Source: Brachypodius melanocephalos
Taxonomy: Eukaryota > Chordata > Aves > Passeriformes > Pycnonotidae
Length of the DNA: 64,000 nt
Reading direction: 5' to 3'
NCBI GenBank assembly: GCA_013398615.1
Contig: VZSR01001685.1
Span: 4,185,019 to 4,249,018 of the forward strand
Positions 49,166 to 62,686 of this stretch are shown here, piece by piece. Positions within the stretch are counted from its first letter, which is position 1; each line of letters opens with the position of its first letter. The notes under the pieces are model-generated. The model did no database searches, was not told where the DNA came from, and saw nothing but the letters and a program-made list of their open reading frames with translations. Made by a program: the position numbers and the translations under genes.

Positions 49166-52100
49166 TTACCACTGAAGGACCAGGTGGTTTATGCCCCTTA
49201 AGGGGGTCCTCTTTCCATACCTGCCTATGTCTTGTCTTTTCAGAAAGCTTGAAGTGGCTCTACAAATGTTTTATTGTCTAATGTTATGATTCTCATTAGT
49301 AATCCGCTCCTGTTAATGAACTATATCCAGGGAGTCAGACAGAGAAGTCATAAGAATTTTTGTTAAGGCTGTTAAGTGAAACGTGGATCTATGTCAGCTA
49401 TTACAAACTATACTTCAGCCTTACTAATTGTCTATTCCAAAACCCCCTCTACAAACTGTCCTGAAAGAGAAAACATTATACAGTAGAACATGGATTTTCC
49501 TAGAATTCCTTACCAAAGACAGTTCTTAAACTGAAAGTGTTCCTCAGTTTACCCCAAGATGTCATTGCTGTTACAAGTATAAACATAAAACGGTTTGTCA
49601 AAGTTTTGCTGCTTTGGGAAGAGATAGGGGGCGCAGGTTCCTCGTTTGGAATGTGTTTTGCTGCCTGTGCTTACATGACGTGCAGCTGCTTCAGTGTGGG
49701 AATTGCATGCACAGAGGATAGTATGTCCCCACCATACAACTCCTGTGGGGGTGACAGCAGGTGTTTATCTCCTGTTCAGTGGCTGTCTGAGGTAAAAAGG
49801 ATATGACTGACCTTTGTGGCAGCATTACTGAATTGTACTCACTGCCTAAGAAGCACTTCCATCAGGGAATGAAAAAGAAAAAAAAAATTTGATGATTTGA
49901 GTAGGTGGATGTCAGGTGGCTTGCACATGGTAAAAACTGAGTAGATAAATTCAGATTGTTAAGAAGTATGTAAGGAATGTAAGAAGTTAAAGATTTGTCT
50001 GGTTTGACTGTCTGCAGGTCTGCTTCACAGGCTATAGCAACTGTGAGAAAGGTTTTGATCTGGTTTGGTGTTTAAAAGATTCCATGTAGTTCTCCTGCTG
50101 TAGACGGTCTTTCCTGCAGGTAAACCAGCCCAGCTCTGTGCGTATGCTCATAGTTATCACTTAGATACTGAAGTCTGTTTTTGCAAGACAGGGAGTCCTT
50201 GATGGCCCCTAATGTCAGATAAGACCCCTCGGTTTGCATCTTGGCACATTTCTGGATCTGGGAGTTTTGTTTAGTCTTGAAGACAAGGGCATGAGAAATT
50301 CAACAACAAGAGCAGGAAGAACACTGATTTTTAAAAACATAAAACTGCTAATGGAATCTCAGCAAGTTCCTTGTAATCAGTTTAGTCCTGCAGATTGGAA
50401 AGACAATCCAACATAGTTCTTTTTGGTGTTAAATCAGATAGTTGAACTTATTTTCAAAATTAGGTGCTGAAGCAAATTCTTCATCATCAATATTTCAGTA
50501 TTAAGAATGGAACAAAATCACTGAAAGGACTGAGACCTGGGCACAAAACCCAATGGAAATCTTCCTGGACAGCCAGGTATCATCACAATAGATCATAAGG
50601 ATTCTTCCTTGATATTCTGATAGGTAACTACCTAGTTCCATCACTTTAGATCAAGGATCAAACTCGGGTTCAGAGATTCTTAATGACTAATATGTGGCCC
50701 TAGTAGATTTTTTGACTTGAGATGAATGGATTGTGCAGTGTGACAATAACAACAAAAAAGAGCATTGTTCAAGTTACAGAACTTTTTCTTAGTTTTTGAG
50801 TCTTGAATCATGACACCTCTAAAAAACATGCATCATTCTTCATGTCCCTGTTGCTATAATAAAATTCCAGTGAGAGTAAAACCTTATTATTTAGTTCAAA
50901 AATCCTTATGATCTATTGCGATTCTACCTTCCTAAATTTAATTGAGTCTTGAAGGTACCAGTACAGGTGTGTTAAGTCCAACACACTTTGTCTATATTAA
51001 ATTTTGTCCAGAAAATGATGATTTAAGCAGGTGCTGACCAGCCAGAGTGGTGTGCCTACTTAGGAATTAGGACTTTTTGTCTGGTAAGGACCAAAGCCAC
51101 ATCTTTTAGGCACTGGCGTTACACAATAGGATTTACTCTGGTTGGAACTTTGTGCTTCCTCTAAAAATCTCCAACCCTTTGTAGCCCAGTGCCTTTCATC
51201 ACTCAGTTTTCCTCTCATCCTCTTCAAACAAGCCACATATTTTGTTATGTTTCCATGCATGACCCTGCCCCTTGTAAACAAATTCATCTGAATGGTAGAG
51301 CTCTGTTTGTGCACATCAGAAAATGAAGGTGACAGTTAGCTGGGCTATAAATTCGAATACCCTGCATCTGCTGTTTTATCTTGTCCCAAGAATTGACCTT
51401 GACCCTGTGTAACAGTTCTTGTGTAAACAAACCAAGAAGCTGTGTGGCTGTGATTGTGGCTTTGTAGAATGTTGCAGCAGATGATCCCCTGCAGGTCTTT
51501 AGGACTTGCCGAGTTTGTCCTTGAGGAGAGGGATGAGGGAAGGGAATGGTGGTTAATACAGGCAGGTGCTCGTAAAGAAATTGTAAAATAAATCGGTAGC
51601 TTTTTTTCCAGTGGATGAATTTTGTTGGTTGGAAATAAAAATGCATGAGTGGTTTCACAGGAATGCAGTGAGTCTCTTCCAAAAGTGGCTGCTGAAAGGT
51701 TTTAGTAAAACTTGACAGCACTTTCTTTTAATTGCAGTGGTAGTGCTTAGCCCCAGCATGTACCAGGCAGTGAACTATTCACTCTTAATATTTTGTGGGT
51801 TTAAAAACTGGCTTTGCTGATGTTAAAATTAGATGGCATCCTTTGCTTCCTGCTGTCTTAGGCCATAGGATAGTACTTTCAGATGAGGGATGTTTGTGTG
51901 CAGAACCACAAGCCTTGGGCCTTGTTGATGACATCTGGCAGAAGGCAGTGTGCTTGCAAAGGTTGCAGTGTTGCAGTCACAGGATTCCTCTCTCAATCTG
52001 CACACAGCAGTGGTGTAATGCCACTTCTTCAGACTGTGAATAGGATATTTAATTAGAGTTCTAGTACTTAAGTCTCATCAGAGCTCCTGATGTAAAGACA

Positions 52101-53157
52101 TAGCTCTCTGAATCTGATGCACTTTCAAACACTTCTAGATGGTGTCATTTTGTTGTTTGCATGTCCTCTGTGCAAGAACTGTTGTGTAAGGCAGTAAATT
52201 GAATAGCGGGCAAGAAGGTTTAGCCACTCAGGTATCAAGACCTTAATAAAAATAATACTTCCTTCATAAGAACTGTTCACGTTCATTTGTAGAGATGTTG
52301 GGAGTAGCATTTACTGAAAATCAGATGAAGACTGTGGTTTTGAGTGTGTGTATGTGTTCAGTAAATGTTATGATCAGCCTCTTCACACATAATTTTTCAA
52401 GATATTCTGATTGATACTGCACATACTTCTCCATATGGAGAAATTTGAATTCACAACAGAGAATTCAACACTTACTTTGAATATTTAGAAAAGATTTATA
52501 CTGGAAGTGAATGTCTGCCAACAATAATTCTGCTGAAAGATGAACGTTCTGTATTTTTTGCTGGGAAAAATGACAGCTTTTCAGTGTTTGAAAGTGTGAT
52601 ATAAATGTGGTAAGAGAATAAAAGAAAAAAATCTTGAACCCAGTGCTTCCACTGTGAATTCTGTTTTTACGGAAGCTGGGAGGGATGTTTTTTTCCAGTT
52701 TTACTCTGGTTTACTTTTATTCCTACTGTGTTTCTAATTGTAAGGCTTCAGATTTCTTCCTTGAGAATGTTTTTCGGACATCTTTAGAAGCATTTTGGGT
52801 GAATCTGATGAGTAAAAGACTTGGTACTTCGAGGTTGTTGTTTTAAGTGTCTTATAAAATTGTTACATAATATAATTTGCACTTAATGTATTATTACAGA
52901 TGATACTGTTGCTTGCTGTTGGGTTATGGAGAGAAGAAATACAACAATGAGGCAAGACCTGTAAAGATCCAAGGTGGCAAAAATGGCATTTATCAAGGCT
53001 AGAAGGGAAACCGGTTTGGTAGTTACTGTGGATGGTGAGGCAGAAGGCTATACAAAGCTGATTCTAAGATCTAAGTTTAAGCATATTCCTAACAAATGCC
53101 TTTTATAAATAGCCAAGATAAAGTATTTGAATACCTAAGGTCATATCCTGTGGTTTG

Positions 53158-54272
53158 GTGTGGTGGTTTGGCTCTGGCTGGATGTCAGGTGCCCACCAAA
53201 GCTGCTCTATCCCTTCTCTCCTCAGCTGGGCAGGGAAGAGAATATACAATGAGGTAAGGGCAGGGAGAGATCAATCACTGATTGCTGTCATGGGCAAAAC
53301 AGACTCCATGTGGGGAAATTAATTGAATTTATTACCAATCAAATCAGAGTATGGAAATGAGAGGTAAAACAAATCCTAAAAATTTCTTCCTGACACTCCT
53401 CCTTCCTTACTGGACTTAACTGTACTCCCAGTTCTCCCTACTCTTCTTTTCAGTGGCACAGGAGGACAGGGAATGCGGGTTACAATCAGTTCATCCATCA
53501 CATGTTGTCTCTGCCACTGCTTCCTCCACAGGGGGAGGACTCCTTCCCCTGCTGCAGCGTGGGGTCCCTCTCATGTCAAACTGTCTTCCACAACCTTCTC
53601 CAATGTGAATCCTTCCCATGAGTTGCAGTTCATTAACTGCTCCAGCGTGAGTCATTTTCCACTGGGTACAGTCCTCTAGGAGCAGCCTGTTCCAGCATGG
53701 ATCCCCCATGGAATCACAAATCCTCTCAGCAAACCTCCTCTAGCATGGCCTCCTCTTGCCCCAGGTGCTTACAGGACCTTCTGCACTGTGGGTTTCCTGT
53801 AGGGTCACAACCTCCTCCTGGCATCCACCTGCTCTGGTGTGGGGTCCTCCACAGGCTGCAGGCGGATCTCTGTTCCTCTCTGGACCTCCATGGGCTGCAG
53901 GGATACAGTTCCCTCAGCATGGTCTGCATCACAGGCTGCTGGCATCTCTCAGCTCCTGTGCCTGGAGCACTTCTCCCTCCTTCACTGACCTTGGTGTCTG
54001 CAGGGCTGTTCCTCTCACATGTTCTCACTCTGCTCTTCCCTGGCCTCAATTGCATCCATGCAACAGGCTTTTTTTTTTCCTTTTTAGCCATGTTAACCCA
54101 GAGGCTCGACCACCATCACTGATGGTCTCAGCCTTGCCCAGTGGTGAGTCTCTCTTGGCTGGCACTGGCTCTCTTAAAAAGCTTATCTTCTCTTAAAGGA
54201 AAGCTTTTGGCAGCTTCTCAAAGAAACCACCCCTATAGCCCACTCTCCACCATAACCTTGATGCACAAAACC
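53158..54272 (-). mobile_element. Near full-length solo LTR, family B, about 1.1 kb
   Basis: Reads as the reverse complement of the LTRs at 25.8 and 36.8 kb, with the extra 5' half present. The left end ('tggctggatgtcaggtgccc', 'gggcaaaacagactcca', 'aattaattgaatttattacc') is its sense 3' end; the right end is the sense 5' part ('ggtggtttctttgagaagc' on the minus strand). The interior at about 53.55-53.95 kb is a degenerate set of repeats around CCAGCGTG / TCC...CCCATGG, spaced roughly 40-60 bases. Overlapping frames of up to 146 codons are by-products of these repeats. No retroviral gene present; antisense to FAM210A, in its intron 1. Confidence 0.78.
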
Positions 54273-57200
54273 AACAGATCTGGGCAAAAAGACTGAAATT
54301 TATTTGTGTTAGCACCATCTGTTTTGGTAAAAGTTACTGTATGTGCAGTGTGCCTCTCATTGTTTCATTGTGTTTTTCATGAATAGGTATTTTATTACAA
54401 TTCCAGAGACTTTAAAAATTAATTATTATAATCCACATTGTCTATATCAGTGAAGTGCTGAGTGACCAGAAAAACTATGAATTAAAAAATGAGCTTGGCT
54501 ACTAGAATCCAGGTTGCAAGTAGCAGGAAGTCTTGAGCAAGAGATCAGTTTTTGGCAGCAACCTTTTGACTTTTATTGATGACTCTCTTAGTGAAAAGAG
54601 ATGTGCACTGCAGCTCTGAATTTGATCATAAAAGAAATATCTGAGCTCTGAACATAGAACTAATAACTGTATTTCCAATGCTTTTCAGCATGTGTTAAAG
54701 TGTAGTCAGAACACTTGAGATGCTTAGTGGCAGTTGAAAGAGGTGAGGAATTTGTCAAGTAAAATACAATGTACTATTGAGAGGGAAGATCCTAAGAGAC
54801 TCTCAAACAATGTTTTGTTGAAATGTAGAAAACTGATCTGTGTGTTTGTTCATGTTTTAGCATCTAACCCCTCATGAGTTCAATTGTGGGTTTTTTGGTT
54901 TTTTTTTTTCCTGAGGGAGTTCAGAGCCATATGCAGGAAACTGCAGACCCGAAGCTTGCTTATGTGAAGTCCCTTTCCAGCCCCTGTTAGTTACCCAGTA
55001 GAAGTTTCCTACTGCTTTGTAAACCACACCACTACATACATGTCCCTACAGCCCCCACACCTGCATGTCAAGGGCCCTGTGGCTGAAAACCCTCTGAGAG
55101 AAAACCACAAGTGTTTTAGGAGGAATGAACTAATGCTACCTTGGGAGATACCAGGACAGAAGAAGTTGTTAGGATTCAGAAAGTTATTAGCTAAGTGGAA
55201 CAGAAAGAGAATTGGATCTTATTTTCATCATTAGCCTGAAGTGGAAGGTAGTGTGAAGAAGCAGATGAATACAGGCCCTGCTTTGAACTACCATAAGGGC
55301 TTTTTGACCTTTTTTAGCATAGATATATACCTATTTTTAAGCTCACTTGAAATCTATAGGCATAACTTCTCTACCTTGCTTATTGCAGACATGTCTGTAG
55401 AGTGACAAATAGACAAAAAGAGTCGAACCAGATAGCACTTTAAAAGCCACATTTTTCCTTGACGTGCCTATAATCTGAGAGGCTCTGGAACTAATACAGA
55501 GGATGATCCAGCAACACTTGTTGGATGGCATCACAGAGAGCAGAAACCTTGTGTAGTACCAGTGTGAGTTGTACTTACGTAAAAATTCAGTAGAGGGCAC
55601 AATGAAACTTGTGAAAGAAGGAACCAGTGCTAGCAGTTGGAATAGCACCAGTTATTAGAAACAGTTCTGAGGGGCAGAAAGCACTACAGCTGATTGTGAT
55701 CCTTTCTTTTAGAAGCATTTGAGAGAGAGCATTCACATTTTCATATAATGGTCAGCTACATGCAATCTTAAGATCCAGTACTTTCCATCACAGAGGAAAA
55801 CAGAGTTACCATGGACATATTGACTCTGTTCAGATCAGCTGTTAAGGCTCCTGTTCAGCATTCCAGATGTATAATTCAACACACAGGCATTGCATTACGT
55901 TCTCCTGCATTATTTGTCTCCTGAATCCAGTGTGCAGACTTTATACATGTCTGCAATATCTTGTATTCTTCCTAAAGCTACTTCTTCTTGTCCTTTTTAA
56001 TATTTGAGTATCAGAAGATTGTAGCAGTGAAGATTACTCTGTGTTAAGGACCATGGAAAAGTTTATTTTACTTTTTTGATTTTGCTTAGGGTGTTTCGGC
56101 AAGAAGAGTATTTTAGGTAAAATAAGGGTGACAAAGTTGTTGGTTTATCTCCACTTAGCAGTATTGAATTGAAGTAATATGATCAATTTAAAAAATTGTA
56201 GCATAGCATTTACTAAGTGAAAATAGTATAGAGGTAGGGTGGGACTAATGCTTTAGGGTAGTTTGCAAGGGTTAAGTCTTTAATTTATTTTAACATGATT
56301 TTAGTTTTAAATAAATTCCACTGTGATTTTTTTGCATTACTCCCTTTAACCTAAAATGTGGTGTTATATTTCCAGACAGTTCTGAATGGTAGACAAAACT
56401 ACTTAGCTACAAACTTCAAATGATAAGCAAGTTTCTTAGTTTAGAATGAATAACAGTTTGAGTGACACTGCAAAAGTAGTAAAGGTCGAAATAGAAACTC
56501 TAAATGTTCATTAATGCACTCAAGGTATTAATACAAAGCATAAAAAATCCCTATGCACTGCCACTTTTCCACCTGTGGTTAGTGACTCCATGCTGTGCCA
56601 ACCCTTTGCAGCTACCAAGAGGTTTATGGTTTTATTTTACATCGAATTTAAGAAAAACAATGCTTTGCATGTATTGCACTAGTCTTACAATGATTTTAAA
56701 ATATGTTCTCAGATTTTTAGGACACCCATATATGTTTTCAGTTCAGTTGTGGTTTTCTTATTTTCTTATTTTGGTTTATAAGCTTGGCAAAATCCATTGG
56801 GGTTTTTTGTTTTGTTTCTGGGGGTTTTTTATATACTGTCAAGTTCTTGAAAAGAACATTTTAAATCTGAAAACAAGCTTTGGGGGTTTTTATTATGTTT
56901 AGTAAAAATGTAAGCAATATGGTAGTGTTGTTCATGAAACTGAGTGGCTTGGATGCCATCTCTGTATTTGCTTTTTATGCAGTCTAAAAGATGAGTTGAA
57001 AAGAATTTCTGAAAACTTGGTTTGTTTCCTTTCAAAATTCTACTCTGTCTGCCACACACAGTCCCCAAAGTTTTCTAGATTTTACACTAAATATGACAAG
57101 AATGTAAATTAATTCTCTGTTTCCATAGAAAGGTGCCTTGGGAGTGGAAAAAGCACATGGATTTTCATTGGGAACTCTCCTGTGGTATAATTAATGTTCT

Positions 57201-60200
57201 TTTTTAAACAGTAACAGAACAAGTGAAAATGCTTTAAAGTCATCCATATTTACATATTGTGTCCAGAGTGCTTCTGGTATAACTGAGAAAATAATCCAGT
57301 GTTCTCTACATATACTATACCCTCAATTCCCTCAGATGTTTTCTGACCTCTTTTACAAAAGAACTTAAAACTAAAGTTTTTGCAATTATCTTAACGCTAA
57401 AGTTTTCGCCATCTTTTATGCACCCCCCTTTCTCATATTTTAATTTTTCTGGTAACTTACAAAAACATTAATTGTAATGCTACATTAATTGTAATACTAC
57501 ACAGGGTAACCATTTTTGTACAAACTATCCCAATGAAAGTTTCACCTGACAGCCTCTCTGGCATATTTTCTCTTTCCAACAGCAAATATCCACAGCCTTT
57601 GCCATACCTATATTGGCCAGGCTTGTTACTTCTGTGTTTTCCAGAGATCCCCTGTAGTCTTTTGGCATAGAATGTTAGCACACATGCAAAGCGAATGACT
57701 TTGTGATAGTCACAGAAACCAGCTCTGTGGCATATAAAATTCCTGAACTTCTGTTGTCCTCAGGGACAAAAAGCAAATCTAATATCTACTTCCTAATTAT
57801 CACTGGAAAGTAGAGTAAATGCAAGAGCTAGGATGCTCTTGCAGTGTATCAGATTTATGTCAAAGCTGATCTGAATAACACAAGTACAGAAGTTTCCTAA
57901 ACAAAACTTCCAGCACTGCAATGAGAAGCTGGTCTATATTTTTCCTTAAGAGGCCCCTAGAGCACTCCCTTTATGTCTGAGGCCTTGTTAACAGCTCACC
58001 ATGAGACAAGGGTGCCTTCAGAAATTAAATGGATGTCCAAGAATCCCAGCCAGGAGTTTTGTCTTGAACAGCCAAGATCTCTACAGCTCAGTTTACAGTC
58101 CGCTGGAGATCCTACTAAATAGTTAGCTGGGATGTGATTGTGCGAAGAGGAGACCATATCACAAGTGTTTGTATAGCATTTCATGGTTTCTGTAGCTAGT
58201 ATCTATCTATTCAGTCACTGGCCACGAGGGATTCTTGGAGCAGAGAACTTGGAGTAATATTTGTTCTTAGACAGAATTTTTTTTCTTTGTGGCATTTTTA
58301 ATAGAAAACTAAGAAACAAATGTAAGGTGCTTTAAAACGCCTTTCCCCCTGCCCCCATCTCACAGACAAGTGAGATTCCGACCTTGGTAGTGCTTTCCCA
58401 CCTTGGTATCTGGAGCTTGTAACTTCTTGTCCTTTTCTGTACCTTTGCAGCATGATGCAACAACAGGAAAAAAATGTTGAGCACACTAAAATGAAGAAGC
58501 AAAAAAGTCAAAAGTGACTAGGTGCAATTGTGGGTAACATTCATGTCCTGACTTCCTAAGTATCTGAGTACTTTTAACAATCCAAAGTTACAGAGGCAAT
58601 TGTATAGCTTGTACAGCTCCAGTAATTTCTTTGAGAAGTATTATGCTTAGAGAAGAAAATTGTGTCTCAAATCCATAGGCTGACACACTTCCTGGTGCCT
58701 GTTGAGGGCACAGAGTATTAGGAACTTCCTTTCACCAATTGTCTTAAAGGACAAGTTTCTCTGTATTCATCTCATGTTTTGGAGGGATGAAACAGCTAGT
58801 TTCATATTTACTTGGACGTCCAACCATAATTATTGTGCACTTTATCTGTTCTGTTAAAGATTTGTTTGCATTGTTGAGCCAAGTAACTAAATTATAACAA
58901 TTGAGCAGCTGCAGCCATCACCCCTTTAAAAATATTTGTTTCTTTAAAATGAATTTACAAAGTATATGCTGTATTAATTCCTACTATAATAATACTGTAA
59001 CCATTATAATACTTTCCTCATCCCAGTGCAATACTCAGTGCTTCAAAGGTGTCTGCTTTGTTCGTTTAAATAAGCAAAGCACGTACCTGTGAAACACAGT
59101 AAGGTCATTAGGGAAATTTTAACCTTGTTTCAGAAAACATGTTTTCTTTTATTCTCTCAAACATAAGCACTATCATATCTTTGCTCTTCCTTATCTGTCC
59201 AGCTATTGTGCTTCTCCACATTTTAAAGTGGAGAAACAAACGGTAAGCAGTTGTACAGAATATCAGCTAGAACCATACTATCTGCTTACAAGGTGCAAAA
59301 CCTTTTCAGGGTCTACTGTAGATGTTTAGATAACATTCCTTTTGACCTGCCAGGTCATGCATCATGGAGAAAAAAGCCTTTAATTAATGACTTTCAAGTC
59401 CGTCTGAGAATACAAGAACAAAAAATGGCATGGAAAATCTTGTAATAACCCCAGAACTTTCTCTGCTCTAAAGCCATTGGTGACATTCTGTTTTTAAATC
59501 TTACATGGTGCAGGTAACTCGGTGAGCAAAGGCCTTGAAACTCATTTACTGATCACAGCAGTTATGTGCTGCCTGATGAGCGCTGGACACAGTGGTGGCC
59601 CATACTCAGGAGAATGGAGCCATTTCCTCCCTCTGTTCTACAGCCACTGCAGTGGGTCAGAGGTGCTGGAAAACCTGCAAACGGTGTTCCGAGGAGTGCT
59701 ACTGTAAATACACTCCAAGGAATGTAAAAACTCAGAAATGCTTGTTCAGCTTCTTATTCCTGTGCTGAAGAATGATCTCTTCCCAAGGCTGCTGGAATGC
59801 AGTGCCCTGTTACTAACATAAATGACTCAAAATTACGGTTTTCCCCATGCTGTATGGTGGCAATTTGGATAGCTTGTTTGGAAAAGGTATTTTTCAATAG
59901 GGTACTGGTGAACAGTAGAAGTCTGACTCAAGAGCCCCCAGATTCCCGTAGATGGATGCCTTTTGCTGAGTCTGCTGGCTGGATATTGAGATCTACGTAG
60001 GGCAGATGCTCAGTGCTGTGTACTATTAGTGAGAGAGGAAACAAGTTCTCTGTGGAGAATGTTATCCCTCAGGAGAGAACTGTAAGTGGCAATAGGCAAG
60101 GAATGCAGTTGTAATATTCCAAGTTTGTTGTTCCAATTTCTATAAATCGGTTAAGTAGCTGGCATATGACAGAGTGCCATCTGAACACTTGAGTTCTGCT

Positions 60201-62240
60201 GAGTGTTTTCACTACTTCTTGTTTTGAGAAGAAATTGCATTTGGATTTCAGAAGTAAGCAAGAATCTCTGCTTCTTGTAAAATTAGAGATACCACAAGCT
60301 GCTTCCAGTGGAGTCTTACAGAAAACTGAGTCATGGAGGGCCAGTTCCTGTGCTTCATGAGCAGCAGCAGCACTTCTTGACTCCCACTGAGTTTACTCAG
60401 CAGGACAGAGTAACTGCTTCCTGATATAGAGACACTAGTTCCCTTTTCCCCACTGATGCAGTACCTCCTGTTAGTAGGAGTTCAACAGAAGTGTGTGTCT
60501 GTGTGTCACAAACAACACAGAGGTTCCCAGGGAGTTTGGAACCTGGGAATTCCTCTTTTCCCCACATCAAACATTGTAATTCTAGTAATTGCCATTAATT
60601 CAAGTACAACAGTAGCATAAAACTACCTAGAAAACATATAGGCATCTGTTCCAACAGATGCATTTTTGGATTATGAAACTTTCCTCTGTTGGAAGAAAAC
60701 AGTAATTCATAGTTGAGGGACTTCTAAAATTACACAGAAAAAATCTCCCATTAGCATTTCAGTATTCAAAAGGGAATTCACACCAATAACTTCTTCAGTT
60801 GCAAGGTTTCAGGCTGACCAGAAATAAATCTTCATAAGATTGATTTGCTATTGCTATTTCTCTAAATGTGTCCTTTTTTTCACTTTAGCAGGGATCAACA
60901 TCAATGTGTTCAAGACATATATTTGAAAGGTGGGGAACTAGTGGAAGAGTTGCAACTTTTTGAAGATACAAACCTTACCATATCTAGAAAGTAATAAAGG
61001 GTATGTATGATTTCTTCTTTCTTTTTTTTTCTTTTTTTTTTTTTTAATTTCTTCCTGTGTTAAAAAGTATTGATCATTTTCTGCAGCCTAGAAAAATTAA
61101 CTACTAAAGCACCTGGCATATATCTAAGGCTACAGGTGGGAAAGCAGATACAATGTTTCAGTTAAATTTGAATGATTTCTAGTTTGGATAAAGAATTGTT
61201 GTGACAATTAAAAATGGAAAAGCATTAGTAATATACAAAACTTGTAATGTAACTAACTTAAGTGGCATTTGTTACATCAATTAACATCACTTTTTTTTTT
61301 GGAGGAGGAGGAAAGGAATGTTAGTTCTGTAACTTGCAACCCTTGAAGAAAGGAAAGGAAAGGAGAGAGTACTTCACAATTTCAAAGCATACATTTTGGG
61401 GGGTAAAAATTATTTCTTGATGTCTATACCTCCAAAACCAAATCCCTTTCTTCTTTGTGGGCAAGCTCTCAATAGTTATTTCAAACTTTCAGGAGTAACT
61501 GGTAAGTATTCAAAATTATAAAGTTAACTGGATTATTCCACCGTTTTAAAATATTCTTTGCATTGCAATATTTGGAAAATTGCAGTTTTGCTCGTGTTAA
61601 CATATGACATTCAACAGTGTCTTCCCCCTTCCTGCCAGGTGTTACTGGCAGGCCATTACCTTTACCTTTGTTACTATTTAGGCTATTGCTTGATTATTAA
61701 CAATTATTTCTGTTGGGGTTTTTTCAGTTTTATGAACTTCTACTGAAAATTATATAGAACATGAAAAATTTTACCATAACTAAAAATGCACTGACACCAA
61801 AAATAAATTTTAATTGCATTTACTTCAGTGAATTTATAATGTATTTATGTAGGCTCGAAGTATCATTCAAGTTATCAGATGCTACTATAAGTGAGTTTTA
61901 AGGGTAGCTTTTCAATGACTGTGCCAGGTTATGTGGATAAAAGCAGTACAAAGTACTAAACTCCTAAGAGTGTTTTTTGAGAGTAGAGTGATCGCAGTGA
62001 GGAGCAGAGTATGTTAAGTGAAGGGGCTATTTTAGTTCAGACTGCAGAAGAAATTAGAAACTTATTTCCTTAATTCTGGAAGGTAACCATTTCTGCAAAA
62101 AATTTCTAAAATAGAAAAGAAAGCCATTTAAAATTTGAAAATTTCAAGTGGTATTGGAGCAAGTAGAAATCACACCATTGAAATGCAGTTTGTTTGCTCT
62201 TGTTTCTTCTTTAGAGAGACTTCATCCACCCCTCATCAAA

Positions 62241-62686
62241 ATGCAGCGGAGTCTGTTACATTCTGCATCTCAGCTGGCACACGGGACGTGTTGGTTCTTC
62301 CCTCGCACCGGTGTCTTTCAGCACTTAAAAGGACAGTCTGTGTTGTCTAATGTGGGATGCAAAGTGATTCTGGCACTGGACCCTCCTAAACGATGTCTTC
62401 ATGCAGGTGCAGCTCACTTTGCCTCAAAGAAAACTGCTTTTTCAGCACAGCCAGCAGATGCTTCTCACAAAGTACCAGAAGAGAGAAATCCTTTGCCTTC
62501 GGCCACTGATGCGCCCAAGCAGAGCCCTGCAGAGGCAGATTCAGAACCTGATCCATTACAAGATAAATCAATTAGTCTTGTTCAGAGATTCAAGAAAACT
62601 TTTAAGCAGTATGGGAAAGTAATGATTCCAGTGCATCTTCTGACTTCCACTGTGTGGTTTGGATCCTTTTACTATGCAGCCATGAA
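62241..62686 (+). CDS. FAM210A: FAM210A, first coding exon (gene continues past window)
   Basis: A mitochondrial membrane protein of the DUF1279 family, reported to affect mitochondrial translation and muscle and bone mass. The exon spans 62215-62686: acceptor TTCTTCTTTAG, 26 untranslated bases, ATG at 62241, donor ATGAA|GTAAGT. It encodes 148 residues plus two bases of a lysine codon. Residues 1-60 are basic with few acids, as expected for a mitochondrial presequence. Residues 65-105 are low-complexity and Pro/Ser/Glu-rich. Residues 104-149 (EPDPLQDKSISLVQRFKKTF to the first transmembrane stretch, about 128-147) match the conserved DUF1279 start. The upstream in-frame ATG at 62148 is intronic, so 62241 is the start. 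The rest of DUF1279 and the C-terminal coiled coil must lie beyond 64000. Confidence 0.94.

Larger units (their letters stand above)
48559..62214 (+). other. FAM210A: FAM210A intron 1
   Basis: About 13.6 kb between the CpG island and the first coding exon. Apart from a CR1 near 48.9-49.2 kb and an LTR at 53.16-54.27 kb it is AT-rich sequence without recognisable exons; additional untranslated exons cannot be excluded. A T-rich low-complexity run occurs at 61012-61046. Confidence 0.5.

Noticed and set aside
53697..54196. Frames of 121-146 codons
   Set aside because: They lie inside the non-coding LTR repeat array.
62148..62240. Upstream in-frame ATG that would extend FAM210A by 31 residues
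   Set aside because: A strong acceptor (TTCTTCTTTAG) ends at 62214, so 62148 is intronic; starting at 62241 gives the expected presequence.
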